64,000 nt of DNA from Marispirochaeta sp. (lineage in GTDB: Bacteria > Spirochaetota > Spirochaetia > JC444 > Marispirochaetaceae). The stretch lies in the NCBI RefSeq assembly GCF_963668165.1, contig NZ_OY764213.1, positions 62,001 to 126,000 on the forward strand. Reading direction: 5' to 3'. The position numbers and the translations under genes were made by a program. Below, one piece after another: positions 27,645-36,504 of the stretch. Under the pieces are notes generated by a model. It saw nothing but the letters and a program-made list of their open reading frames with translations, ran no database searches and was not told the DNA's origin. Numbering within the stretch: position 1 is the first letter of the stretch; every line of letters starts with the position of its first letter.

Positions 27645-30600
27645 ATGCACGCAAGAATCTGGGAAGAAGTAGTTATGATACCCACCTATGCAGTAGGAGA
27701 GCCCAATGCGAACCCGATGTTCTTTGAGAACCGGGTCTATCAGGGCAGCAGTGGGAAAGTCTACCCCTACCCGATCATAGAGACGGTCGGGGATACCAAG
27801 ACAGACCAACCTTATACTGCCGTATTCTTGGAGAACGACTATCTGAAAGTCATGGTGCTACCCGAGCTCGGAGGGAGGATCCATAGGATCCTGGACAAAA
27901 CCACCGGAGAGGATGCTGTTTACTACAATAAGGTAATAAAGCCTGCGTTGGTAGGACTCTTGGGCCCCTGGATCAGCGGTGGCATCGAGTTCAACTGGCC
28001 CCAACACCACCGACCTACCACCTTCATGCCGGTTGATTACCATACCAAGGAAGATATCACCAAGCACTCTGTCAGTATCCAGCTAAATGACACCGACAGG
28101 ATACATGGCACCAAATCCACCGCCACCATCACCCTGTACGATGACAAGGCGTATGTGGAGATCACCGGTCAGTTGTACAACCCAACCCAGTTCCCCCAAA
28201 CTTTCCTCTGGTGGGCGAATCCAGCCATTGCTGTGAATGGCCACACCCAGTCCATCTTTCCTCCTGATGTACATGCTGTGATGGACCATGGCAAACGGGA
28301 TGTTTCCACCTTCCCTATAGCCACAGGCATTTACTACAAGCATGACTATCGTGAGGGAGTCGATATCTCACGCTACAAGAACATCCCGGTCCCTACCTCC
28401 TATATGGCTTACCATAGTGACTATGACTTTGTAGGAAGTTACGACCACCAGAAGCAGACTGGTATTCTCCACGTTGCCGATCACCACGTCTCCCCTGGTA
28501 AGAAGCAATGGACATGGGGGTGTGGGGACTTCGGCAAGGCCTGGGACAGGAACCTTACCGATGAAAATGGTCCCTATGTAGAGTTGATGACCGGGGTCTT
28601 TACCGACAACCAGCCCGACTTCACCTTCCTCGAACCTGGAGAAGAGAAGACCTTCACCCAGTACTTCCTCCCTTACAAACAGGCACCCCAGGTGATCAAC
28701 GCAACCAAGGACTTGGTGCTCTCCCTGGACGAACAATCAAAGCTCTCTCTTTACGCTATCAGTGCTGTTGCTATCCGGCTTGTAGTAACGTCGTCTTCAG
28801 AGGAAGTACTTTTTAATGAACATATCAATCTCAAGGTAGCAGAGTACTTTGAAACAACACTACCAGAAGAACTTTGCACCGTATCGCTAGTAACCAACGA
28901 TGGAGAGGAATTGCTCTCCTCAAAGATACAGAACACCGAAGAAGCTCCTGACATCCCTGATCCAGCAAAAGCCATCCCTGAACCTGAATGTATCGATACC
29001 GTGGAGGAGCTGTATTTGGCTGCAGTACACTTGGAGCAGTATCGACACGCTACCTTTAGAAGTGAACCCTACTACCAGGAAGCTCTCAAGAGAGATCCGA
29101 AGGACTACCGTTGCACTACAGGATATGGCGAATTGTTACTCAAAAGAGGTTTGTTCAAGAGAAGCGAAAGCCTCTTCCGAGCGGGCATTGAGCGCGCAAC
29201 CAAGCACAATCCCAATCCAATAGACAGCAAGGCATACACCCTTCTCGGCCTCAGTTTGTTCCACCAGGAACGCTACAGCGAAGCCTATGACGCGTTCTAT
29301 AAGGCTATCTGGGATGGAAAGCAGCAGGAGCAGGGGTTCCTCTACCTAGGCATCCTGGAACTGAGGAAGAAGCACTACAGAGAGGCAGCAAACTTCCTGG
29401 AACAGGCGTTAGTCAGGAACAGCCATAATCTGAAGGTACGTGATTACCTTGCCCTGGCAGAGTTGCAGCAAGGAAACAGCGAAAGAGCTGAAGAGCTCCT
29501 CAGAGAGACGCTCGAGATTGATCCGTTTGATGCGTTTGCACACGATCTGCTAACAGGAAAAGAGAAGAGTGAACAAGTAAGGAACGAAACAGAAAAGGCA
29601 GCAAGCGTGTATGACGATTGCGCCCTTGGCAGCTATCGTCTGCTGACCCTTGCTGCTTTGTATGCAGAGGTTGGGATGTATAAGAGGGCGTTCGACCTCT
29701 TCCCTCAAGAGGGAGTTTCTAATCCCATGGTGTTCTACTACAAGGCGTACTATAGCTCGGAACCCAAGGAAGCAGAAAGCCTGTTGGCACGAGCTGAATC
29801 CTTGGAGGATAGTACGTACTTCCCGAATACCCTTGATGATTTGAAAATTCTTGAATCACTTGCAAGCACCAATGAAAATCTTTGGAAGGTGCACTACCTC
29901 CTGGGTACGTACTGGTATGATAAACGGGAGCACGAGAAGGCCAAGGAAGCTTGGGAGTGTGCCAATAAGCACAACCCCAAGCATGCCAAGACGCTTCGCT
30001 GTCTCTCCTTGGTGTATTTCAATCAAGATGGAGACCAAGAGAAAGCAAGACTAGCGCTGGAGCGTGCTTTTGCTTTGAATCCTAAGGATGACCGTCTGCT
30101 CTATGAACTCGACCAACTGTACAAGAAGTGTGGGAGAGAGCCGGAGGAGAGAAAGGTGTTGCTGGAGCAGCATCTGGATTTGGTATCCCGTCGTGATGAT
30201 TTGATGATTGAGTATATTACGTTGTTGAACCTAACGCAGCACTATGAAAGAGCACGTGAGTTGGAGCTTTCCTACAGTTTCCATCCTTGGGAAGGTGGGG
30301 AAGGCAAGATTGCCACGCAGTATATCATCACGCATGTGGAGTTGGCCAAACAGCAGTCTGATCCTGAAACTGCAAAGAGATTACTGAACCAAGCACTCAC
30401 CTACCCTGAGAACTTGCATGAGGGCAAGCTTGAGGGGAATAAGGATAATGAGGTGCATTATCTACTGGGGTGCTTGTTTGAGCAAGAAAAAAACCATGAG
30501 CTTGCCAAGTTCCATTGGGAGTTGGCTACACGTGGTTTGTTAACGGCAAGTGGTGCTCTGTACTACTACGACCAGAGTCCACATCAGATTCTTTACAAGG

Positions 30601-30893
30601 GCCTTGCATTACGAAAGCTTGGCAGGGAGCAGGAGGCAACAAGCTGTTTTGATGAGCTGCTGGAATACGGAAAAGAGCATATGGATGATGAGGTGAGTAT
30701 TGACTACTTTGCTGTTTCCCTTCCTGATCTCCAGGTATTTACCGAAGACCTTTCCCAGAGAAACAGGATTCACTGTTACTTTCTCATTGGTCTCGGCAAC
30801 ATAGGAAAGAACAACTTGAAGGAAGCAGACGAGGCATTCAAGATCGTGATTGAGATGGATCCTGGGCATTGTGAGGGGAGGAGGATGGTGTAG
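27645..30893 (+). CDS. DUF5107 domain protein with C-terminal TPR repeats
   Basis: About 1,082 residues. The N-terminal 350 residues match DUF5107, a galactose-mutarotase-like beta-sandwich (LPELGGRIHRILDKTTGEDA, GPWISGGIEFNWPQHH, WTWGCGDFGKAWDRNL). From about residue 470 on there are many tetratricopeptide repeats (ALKRDPKDYRC, HNPKHAKTLRCLSLVYFNQD). The ATG at 27645 is favoured over 27621 because AGGAGG ends eight bases before it. No signal peptide. Proteins of this type occur in carbohydrate utilisation loci and may act on or sense sugars; biochemical function is unknown. Confidence 0.85.
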   Translation: MHARIWEEVVMIPTYAVGEPNANPMFFENRVYQGSSGKVYPYPIIETVGDTKTDQPYTAVFLENDYLKVMVLPELGGRIHRILDKTTGEDAVYYNKVIKPALVGLLGPWISGGIEFNWPQHHRPTTFMPVDYHTKEDITKHSVSIQLNDTDRIHGTKSTATITLYDDKAYVEITGQLYNPTQFPQTFLWWANPAIAVNGHTQSIFPPDVHAVMDHGKRDVSTFPIATGIYYKHDYREGVDISRYKNIPVPTSYMAYHSDYDFVGSYDHQKQTGILHVADHHVSPGKKQWTWGCGDFGKAWDRNLTDENGPYVELMTGVFTDNQPDFTFLEPGEEKTFTQYFLPYKQAPQVINATKDLVLSLDEQSKLSLYAISAVAIRLVVTSSSEEVLFNEHINLKVAEYFETTLPEELCTVSLVTNDGEELLSSKIQNTEEAPDIPDPAKAIPEPECIDTVEELYLAAVHLEQYRHATFRSEPYYQEALKRDPKDYRCTTGYGELLLKRGLFKRSESLFRAGIERATKHNPNPIDSKAYTLLGLSLFHQERYSEAYDAFYKAIWDGKQQEQGFLYLGILELRKKHYREAANFLEQALVRNSHNLKVRDYLALAELQQGNSERAEELLRETLEIDPFDAFAHDLLTGKEKSEQVRNETEKAASVYDDCALGSYRLLTLAALYAEVGMYKRAFDLFPQEGVSNPMVFYYKAYYSSEPKEAESLLARAESLEDSTYFPNTLDDLKILESLASTNENLWKVHYLLGTYWYDKREHEKAKEAWECANKHNPKHAKTLRCLSLVYFNQDGDQEKARLALERAFALNPKDDRLLYELDQLYKKCGREPEERKVLLEQHLDLVSRRDDLMIEYITLLNLTQHYERARELELSYSFHPWEGGEGKIATQYIITHVELAKQQSDPETAKRLLNQALTYPENLHEGKLEGNKDNEVHYLLGCLFEQEKNHELAKFHWELATRGLLTASGALYYYDQSPHQILYKGLALRKLGREQEATSCFDELLEYGKEHMDDEVSIDYFAVSLPDLQVFTEDLSQRNRIHCYFLIGLGNIGKNNLKEADEAFKIVIEMDPGHCEGRRMV

Positions 30894-31128
30894 AGATATT
30901 CCCATCGTCAGTCAATTTAATAATGTCAATGCCAACAGACACACGCAACAGGTTCTGCATCAGTTTAGTTGGAAGTACCCGTTTGCCTAAAAAGAGACAT
31001 CAAATGGTAGGTTGTTATGATAAAAGCATCAAGGGTATTATAATGAGCCCAGGAAACGAGACAGCTTCTGGGGGTGCCTTTAAGGTGTAACTCTCGCCTT
31101 CCAGGGAGCAGAGAGGTATAGTAGTACC

Positions 31129-31431
31129 ATGAGGAAGAGCTACAACACCGCATTCAAATCGAAAGTGGCACTTGAGGCTATCAAGGAGCAGGAGACCATA
31201 CAGCAGATTGCACTTAAATACGATGTGCATCCGAACCAGGTATCGCAGTGGAAAAAGCAGCTGCCGGACAATCTTCCTGCGACTTTCGAGCGTCCTAATA
31301 AGAAGCGAGAAGAGGAGCGCAGGCTTGAGCAGGAGCGCGACCAACTGCTGCGAACTGTTGGAGAACTGACAGTTGTGAACGAATTCCTCAAAAAAAAACA
31401 CCGCGAGTATTACGGGAAAGATCCGGAATGA
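31129..31431 (+). CDS. IS3-family transposase OrfA
   Basis: A 100-residue helix-turn-helix protein (MRKSYNTAFKSKVALEAIKE, LKYDVHPNQVSQWKKQLPD) with a C-terminal leucine-zipper-like helix. It binds the element ends. An A run at 31389-31398 followed by C lies shortly before its stop and could allow -1 slippage into orfB to make the OrfAB transposase. It overlaps orfB by four bases. Confidence 0.9.
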   Translation: MRKSYNTAFKSKVALEAIKEQETIQQIALKYDVHPNQVSQWKKQLPDNLPATFERPNKKREEERRLEQERDQLLRTVGELTVVNEFLKKKHREYYGKDPE

Positions 31432-32270
31432 TTGATCCGAACCATCCCGAGCTGAGCATAGCGCAGCAGTGTCGTACTCTTGAGGTCACTCGGAGCTCCT
31501 ACTACCGCAAAGGCCGAGATATGCGAACAGAGACGGATCTGGAGGATCTCACAGTCATTCTGGAGTATCACAAGAAGGTCCCCTTTTACGGCTATCGCAA
31601 AGTATCACGAGTGCTGTTACCCGAGCATCCTCACCTGACCAGAAAACGAGTCAGGCGGCTGATGAAGCGTTTTGGACTGCGGGCATTATATCCTGGGCCA
31701 AATCTGAGCAAGGCACGCAACGATCACAAGAAATATCCGTATTTGTTGCGCGGTAAGCAAATACGGCATCCCAATCAGGTTTGGGCCAGTGATATCACCT
31801 ATATTGGTCTTCCGCAGGGGCACGTCTATCTGGTGGCTATAGTGGATCTGTACTCTCGTAAGGTCTTGAGCTGGCGGCTTTCGAATAGCATGGATCCGTC
31901 ATTCTGTGTTGCCGCGCTGCAGGAGGCGATCGAGACCTATGGGGTCCCGGCGATCTTTAACACGGATCAGGGTAGCCAGTTCACAAGCAGGGCCTACCTG
32001 TCGGTGTTGGAAGAACACCAGGTGGAGATCAGCATGGACGGGGTTGGCCGCGCACTGGACAATGTGTATGTCGAACGACTGTGGCGCTCATTGAAATATG
32101 AGGATATCTACCTGCGGTCATATGAGAGCATGGTGGAATTACATCATGGGATTGAACACTACTTCACGTTCTACAACACCGAACGGCTACACCAGTCGCT
32201 GGAGTACAGGACACCGGAAGAGATGCATCAATCATTCGCTACGGAGAACCCGCTGCCGTTGGCAGCGTAG
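31428..32270 (+). CDS. IS3-family transposase OrfB (DDE integrase)
   Basis: A 280-residue rve-type integrase. The DDE acids are visible in WASDITYIGL, FNTDQGSQFTS and the late Glu in YVERLWRSLKYEDIY. The N-terminal HTH_21 region (VPFYGYRKVSRVL, TRKRVRRLMKRFGLRALYP) is complete. Nothing is broken, so the element could be active. Confidence 0.93.
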   Translation: MIDPNHPELSIAQQCRTLEVTRSSYYRKGRDMRTETDLEDLTVILEYHKKVPFYGYRKVSRVLLPEHPHLTRKRVRRLMKRFGLRALYPGPNLSKARNDHKKYPYLLRGKQIRHPNQVWASDITYIGLPQGHVYLVAIVDLYSRKVLSWRLSNSMDPSFCVAALQEAIETYGVPAIFNTDQGSQFTSRAYLSVLEEHQVEISMDGVGRALDNVYVERLWRSLKYEDIYLRSYESMVELHHGIEHYFTFYNTERLHQSLEYRTPEEMHQSFATENPLPLAA

Positions 32271-32324
32271 AATAAAACAGGAGGGAGGAGTACACCTTAA
32301 ACTTCCTATAAAACTGTCTTGACA

Positions 32325-32529
32325 ATTGGGCGCAGTTCAATATATCATATTAACTTTAAGTTTATTTCACCTCTTTTATATCTCTTATTTTATACTTTTA
32401 TTACTACTTTTTTTGAGAAATGGTATAGTCTGTACGATAACCTAAAAGGATAAACAAAGTCCGAAAAATGTTTATAAGCTTCTCATGAGTCATTATACAA
32501 TAATCGAAAGAAATAATAATAGTATTTTT
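32325..32529. other. AT-rich non-coding stretch
   Basis: About 200 very AT-rich bases between the IS3 element and a gene fragment. I see no feature in it. Confidence 0.5.
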
Positions 32530-32673
32530 CTATAGACTAAGCATCTTATTATTTTTTACAATATTTCGAAGCTTTTTTTCGTTATCTTTTATCATTCCTT
32601 TTGCATGTACTACTGAATTTCGAATCTTCGTGAATTCATTCAAAAATTGCAGGTCTATTTTTACATCCGGCAT
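32530..32673 (-). pseudogene. short orphan gene or gene fragment cut by an IS5-family element
   Basis: A 47-residue frame from the ATG at 32673: FLNEFTKIRNSVVHAKGMIK and a lysine-rich end. The FTKIRNSVVHAKG motif recalls the RxxxxH region of HEPN-like domains, but the piece is too short to assign. The upstream side is interrupted 10 bases away by the IS5-family element at 32684. Confidence 0.4.
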
Positions 32674-32704
32674 TTTATTATAAGGGCACCTCCTATGTTT
32701 TACG

Positions 32705-33796
32705 TCAAGACCCCAATCCAATAATTTGTAATTTATGATATTTCAGCTTCGCAAGCCTCTCTTTAAGCTGGCTATACCGATAATATGTCTTCTTTGTCAC
32801 CAAGGTGTACAGAAGCTTTACTAATCTCCGAGCAATGGCAATAATCGCTACTGCTTTAGGTTTTCGAGTGATTAAAGTTTTGTAAGCCTCTTTCAAGTGC
32901 CCCCCACTTTTCGAACGCACCAGTGACCATGCTGCCTGTACGATCACTCTGCGCAAATATGCACATCCTCGCTTTGATATTGGCCCCATTCGATGAGTTT
33001 CCCCAGAGCTATCGACCCGAGGTGTGAGGCCTGCGTAGTTTGCCACCTGATCTGCATTCGCAAATCGACTTCCATCCCCTACGTAGGCAATAAAAGCCAA
33101 CGCGGTAGCAGGACCGACTCCTGGGACAGACATGAGAATCCCAGTGTTCTTCTCGGATTCCAGGAACTGCTTTGTTTCCTGTTCTAAATCTTCAATAATC
33201 GCTTCACAGTAGGCAACCATTTCTATCAGTCGCCTCGCTTCTCGAACATGCCGTCCGGTAAGAAGGGTCAATACGTTCTTCTCTCTGTTCGATGCCGTTT
33301 TTAGATCCGCTTTCGTTATCGTTGTAATACCCGAATCGAGAAACACACTATGGAGCCGGTTTATGTACCTTGTTCGGTCTGCTTTGTAAGTTGCCAGTTC
33401 GGCTACAACTGACCTCTCCTCTTCCTCTTTCTTCGTTGGCAACGGTACGGTTGGCAATTCTTCTACCGGGTTCCGCTGTAACAGGCGGGCAATTTGTACT
33501 GCATCTTCCCTATCCGTTTTTTTCAGCGATTGGTAAATCATTGCAAGCTTCCCAGGGTTCAGAACAACAACATGGCACCCAACCCGGTCAGTCAGATATC
33601 GAGCAATATTGAACGCATTGTTCCCCGCTTCCAGTCCTACCAAATCATCATTACCCAATCTCTTGGCAAGTCGCTCTAAGCCAATCCCATCGGCTTTTCC
33701 ATTGAACTGTTGATTCTTGGCTTTCTCATCGAGAATCGCACACTGGTAAGTCCGTTTACCAAGGTCGATGCCTACATACCGAATCTTCTCTTCCAT
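32705..33796 (-). CDS. IS110-family transposase (DEDD recombinase)
   Basis: A 363-residue RuvC-like DEDD recombinase. N-terminal acids are in YVGIDLGKRTYQC and LVGLEAGNNAFNIA, with KTDREDAVQIARLL after them; the C-terminal Tnp domain contains VPGVGPATALAFIAYVGDGS, the Ser-containing ANYAGLTPRVDSSGE region and SKRGCAYLRRVIVQAAW. It is complete and probably functional. Enzymes of this family use an RNA made from the element's non-coding end to pick donor and target. GGAGGG precedes the start. Confidence 0.94.
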   Translation of the reverse strand: MEEKIRYVGIDLGKRTYQCAILDEKAKNQQFNGKADGIGLERLAKRLGNDDLVGLEAGNNAFNIARYLTDRVGCHVVVLNPGKLAMIYQSLKKTDREDAVQIARLLQRNPVEELPTVPLPTKKEEEERSVVAELATYKADRTRYINRLHSVFLDSGITTITKADLKTASNREKNVLTLLTGRHVREARRLIEMVAYCEAIIEDLEQETKQFLESEKNTGILMSVPGVGPATALAFIAYVGDGSRFANADQVANYAGLTPRVDSSGETHRMGPISKRGCAYLRRVIVQAAWSLVRSKSGGHLKEAYKTLITRKPKAVAIIAIARRLVKLLYTLVTKKTYYRYSQLKERLAKLKYHKLQIIGLGS

Positions 33797-34073
33797 TTTT
33801 CCCTCCTTTCGGTTATAAGAAGGACTGGGAGTCTTTGGTCAGACGCGAGTTACACCGTACTCCTATTCGCGGTTGCGCCGGTCACTCGGCGCACCGCTCT
33901 ATGGTGTTCGGTGGCAGGTTTCAGTTAATCTCTAAAGCGAGGTCTTATGCCTCCCGGTGCCCTCAACCTACCGCCGGCTCCCCAATCCCGTCAGATAGAG
34001 GATAACTCTCTGCGCCCAACCACGTAAATCATACAATCTCTAAATACTACTCAAAAATAAGGTTTTGGGGTGC
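33797..34073 (-). ncRNA. candidate IS110 bridge RNA region
   Basis: The 277-nt non-coding end lies upstream of the transposase, where IS110-group elements encode their bridge RNA. Read on the minus strand it holds a GC-rich hairpin (GCGGTGCGCCGAGTGACCGG, CGCAACCGC) next to the transposase and a 5' loop. It contains AGGGCACC (33963 down to 33956), which equals the eight plus-strand bases at the insertion site (A32683 plus GGGCACC). This would let the RNA pair with one target strand. The RNA itself is inferred. Confidence 0.6.
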
Positions 34074-34181
34074 CTATTTTGAATTTCTATCAGCACTACA
34101 TGGCTGATTGCCAACTAAAATACTATTTACTTTTTGCCTTTCACATTTTTGAGGCAGGTTTTTTCCGCTTATCTTCATTTT

Positions 34182-35198
34182 TTATATCCTTTGCAGCTGT
34201 ATGTACCGGTTCATATTGTAGGTCAGATTCATGAGTCCGATTATCGCCTCAGCTCTTTGCTTACCTATGGACCGTAACGTTGAACCATTCATGCTGTTAT
34301 GTATAAAGCCGAATATATGTTCTACTCGAGCTCTCACTTTGGACTTCTTCCGATTTTTCTCTTTTTGTTTTTCCGTAAGTGGATTATTTCTATATCCCTT
34401 TTCGTGTATTCTGTTTCGTATGTTCCTGGTATCTAAGATCTCTTTTATTGGGCCACCGGCATAAGCAGAGTCCCCATACACTTCATGGTGGGAATCATCT
34501 TTTTCTAAAAGATCTTCTAAGATTTGGGAATCATGCACAGAGGCATCGCTTACTCCATAGGTTTTTATGAGCTTGGATTTCTTACATGCTTTCACATGGT
34601 TCTTGTACCCGAAATGCCGTTTTCCGCCCTTGCTGGTCCATTTGGCGTCGGTGTCCTTCTGTCTTTTCTTCGATTCATTCCAACTCTCAGGAGTTTTTCT
34701 GTTTTTGATCTCTTTGTTTTCTTCTCTACTGTTCCGTTGCTTTGGCGCCTCAACAAAGCTGGCATCGACGATATTTCCACTTTGAGCAATGACCCCTTTC
34801 ACCATAAGAAACGATCGAAACTTTTCGAATAGAATTTCAATTTTCCCTTTCTTTGTAAGGGTCTCGCGAAAATGCCAGATGGTCTTCTCATCCGGTACGG
34901 TGTCATTTATCTGCAAGCCCAGAAATCTCATAAAAGAAAGCCTGTCTAAAATGTGAAACTGCATCTGAGCGTCGGAGAGATTGTACAATCTTTGAAGCAC
35001 CAGGATTTTGAACATCATCACATAATCAAATGGAGGTCTTCCTCCAGGTCCTTTTGCTTCTTTACGAAAGGCTTTCTTAAGGATCGGACGAAACATTTCC
35101 CAATTGATGTATTCATCCAGCTTTCGAAGCGGATCTCCCTGTTTGCTGATTTTCTCCAGACGGAAATCTTCATCAAAAAAGCCTTTTTGTTGTGCCAC
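34182..35198 (-). CDS. IS5-family transposase
   Basis: A 338-residue DDE transposase with an N-terminal DUF772 region (RPILKKAFRKEAKGPGGRPP, FDYVMMFKILVLQRLYNLSD) and catalytic acids in NIVDASFVEAPKQRN, VYGDSAYAGGP and RARVEHIFGFIH. Length and motifs are complete. The element's left end is split by an IS110 element, which leaves the transposase gene intact but may prevent movement by destroying the terminal repeat. Confidence 0.94.
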   Translation of the reverse strand: MAQQKGFFDEDFRLEKISKQGDPLRKLDEYINWEMFRPILKKAFRKEAKGPGGRPPFDYVMMFKILVLQRLYNLSDAQMQFHILDRLSFMRFLGLQINDTVPDEKTIWHFRETLTKKGKIEILFEKFRSFLMVKGVIAQSGNIVDASFVEAPKQRNSREENKEIKNRKTPESWNESKKRQKDTDAKWTSKGGKRHFGYKNHVKACKKSKLIKTYGVSDASVHDSQILEDLLEKDDSHHEVYGDSAYAGGPIKEILDTRNIRNRIHEKGYRNNPLTEKQKEKNRKKSKVRARVEHIFGFIHNSMNGSTLRSIGKQRAEAIIGLMNLTYNMNRYIQLQRI

Positions 35199-35264
35199 CT
35201 CTCATCCTCCTTATGGGAGAATATCACAATTATTTTTTTTGGGAAATTCCTCTAGTTTTTAGAG

Positions 35265-35813
35265 GTGCCCATAAGTATATTTGAACAGAAACTTGACTTG
35301 CCGAGTGAAAAAAACCGCTATTATCCTACTATAAAATACAGGATACGTTTTCTATATGAGAACTTTTTGAGAAAAGAAGAATTTTTCAATTCAATAGATG
35401 ACCCAGAAATAAATAACATTTTTAAGAATATTAAAGAAAAAATTGAGAAGTATTTGTCCGAAACAGATGATTTAGTTATTGTGTACAAGAATGAAATAGA
35501 ACTTGATCATTTTGAAATACTAAGCAAGGATTTCCTGGGTATTATTGGCGATAAGTTCGATAGCTTTACGATGGATGAAAAAAAGATTAAATCAATGTTT
35601 GCGACATTGAAAAATGGGATTCCGATTAATGAACATGAACTTAAGCCAACAGAAATGAATGAAATCTTGTTTGTTGGCTGGATAAAATACTTTTATGATG
35701 TAGAAGCGTCAACAAAGTATGAATATGTTCAGGATTATCAAGTAACTATGCGCCTTTTGCTAAAGTCTTTAAATTCATCTTATATACATAAAAAATTTGT
35801 AGGAAAATTGTAA
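35265..35813 (+). CDS. unknown protein encoded just before dCTP deaminase
   Basis: A frame of about 180 residues, AT-rich, with many Glu/Lys helices (FRNIKEKIEKYLSETDDL-like: NIFKNIKEKIEKYLSETDDL) and no membrane segment. I do not recognise the family. The first codons lie in the IS5-family end, so the native start was upstream or has been replaced. The stop is three bases before the dcd ATG, so the two are one transcription unit and probably act together. Confidence 0.65.
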   Translation: MPISIFEQKLDLPSEKNRYYPTIKYRIRFLYENFLRKEEFFNSIDDPEINNIFKNIKEKIEKYLSETDDLVIVYKNEIELDHFEILSKDFLGIIGDKFDSFTMDEKKIKSMFATLKNGIPINEHELKPTEMNEILFVGWIKYFYDVEASTKYEYVQDYQVTMRLLLKSLNSSYIHKKFVGKL

Positions 35814-35816
35814 ATC

Positions 35817-36416
35817 ATGGCAATACTTTCTAGAAGTGAACTAAATGATAGACTATATAGTAAGCGTGAAGATAAAATCGTAATTACACCGATTCTTGAT
35901 CAAGAAGCACAACTGGGTGAAACTGGCATTGATCTTCGATTGGGGAATCAATTTATAAGTTTTAAATCTGAAAATATTAGAACATTTGATATTAAAGAAA
36001 ATATGAAACAAGAAGATTTACTTAAACTACAAAAAGAATATGTTCTACCTTTCGGAAGTTCATATATACTTCATCCACAGAATATGATTCTATGTTCTAC
36101 TTTTGAATATATAGGACTACCTACAGATATTTGGGGTACAATCGAAGGGCGTTCATCGTGGGCTCGTATTGGATTAGTCATAGCTACAGCAAATAGCATC
36201 GATCCTGGTTTCAAAGGGTGCATTACGCTTGAGTTATCTAACCTCTCAAACGTACCAATTGAATTATATCCCGGGATGAGAATTGCGCAGTTAGTATGTG
36301 AGAAAACAACATCAAGTGTTCAATATAGTAATCGAAAGTATTTATTTCCTATTGGCCCAGAATTTTCAAAACTTGGTAGAGATAAAGATATAGAAATATT
36401 CACTGATAAAATTTGA
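35817..36416 (+). CDS. dcd: dCTP deaminase
   Basis: A 199-residue Dcd/dUTPase-superfamily enzyme converting dCTP to dUTP and ammonia. The core is complete: TIEGRSSWARIGLVIATAN (phosphate-binding Arg and Ser), IDPGFKGCITLELSNLSN (catalytic Glu) and YPGMRIAQLVCEK. It is AT-rich like its upstream partner and unlike housekeeping neighbours. A deaminase in an accessory unit next to mobile elements recalls the dCTP deaminases that deplete nucleotides during phage infection; a housekeeping role cannot be excluded. Confidence 0.9.
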   Translation: MAILSRSELNDRLYSKREDKIVITPILDQEAQLGETGIDLRLGNQFISFKSENIRTFDIKENMKQEDLLKLQKEYVLPFGSSYILHPQNMILCSTFEYIGLPTDIWGTIEGRSSWARIGLVIATANSIDPGFKGCITLELSNLSNVPIELYPGMRIAQLVCEKTTSSVQYSNRKYLFPIGPEFSKLGRDKDIEIFTDKI

Positions 36417-36423
36417 AATCAAC

Positions 36424-36476
36424 ATAACCTCAAGGATTGAGTCGACCTTCACGGTCGATTCAATCCTTGGGGTTAT
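36424..36476 (+). repeat. palindromic repeat, complete form (copy 3)
   Basis: ATAACCTCAAGGATTGAGTC-GACC, loop TTCAC, then GGTCGATTCAATCCTTGGGG-TTAT: a 24-bp stem with only two non-Watson-Crick positions, both G-U pairs if the plus strand is transcribed (they would be A-C mismatches on the other strand). It begins eight bases after the dcd stop and ends ahead of the fic promoter. No T run follows. Confidence 0.9.
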
Positions 36477-36504
36477 ATTTACTTTCTGACGGAAAGGCAG
36501 TAAT

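Larger units (their letters stand above)
31056..32324 (+). mobile_element. IS3-family insertion sequence
   Basis: About 1.27 kb bounded by imperfect inverted repeats that share GACAG and TTTAAGGTGTA (left 31059-31088, right 32292-32324 on the opposite strand). It encodes orfA and orfB with the usual overlap. It sits at the right edge of the sugar island. Exact ends are approximate, and no target duplication was confirmed. Confidence 0.8.
32693..34073 (-). mobile_element. IS110-family insertion sequence nested in the IS5-family element
   Basis: About 1.38 kb: a transposase gene near one end and about 277 non-coding bases upstream of it. There are no terminal inverted repeats, as expected for the family. 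The boundaries were inferred by reconstructing the interrupted IS5-family left end and may be off by one or two bases. Confidence 0.75.
32684..35270 (-). mobile_element. IS5-family insertion sequence, interrupted by an IS110 element
   Basis: The right end, read inward, is GGGCACCTCTAAAAAC (35270 leftward); the left end GGGCACCTC starts at 32684. The direct repeat ATAA flanks both sides (32680-32683 and 35271-35274), a normal 4-bp target duplication. The IS110 element occupies about 32693-34073; removing it gives a left end GGGCACCTCTATTTTG that matches the right end over 11 bases and an element of about 1.2 kb, the usual IS5 size. Confidence 0.8.
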
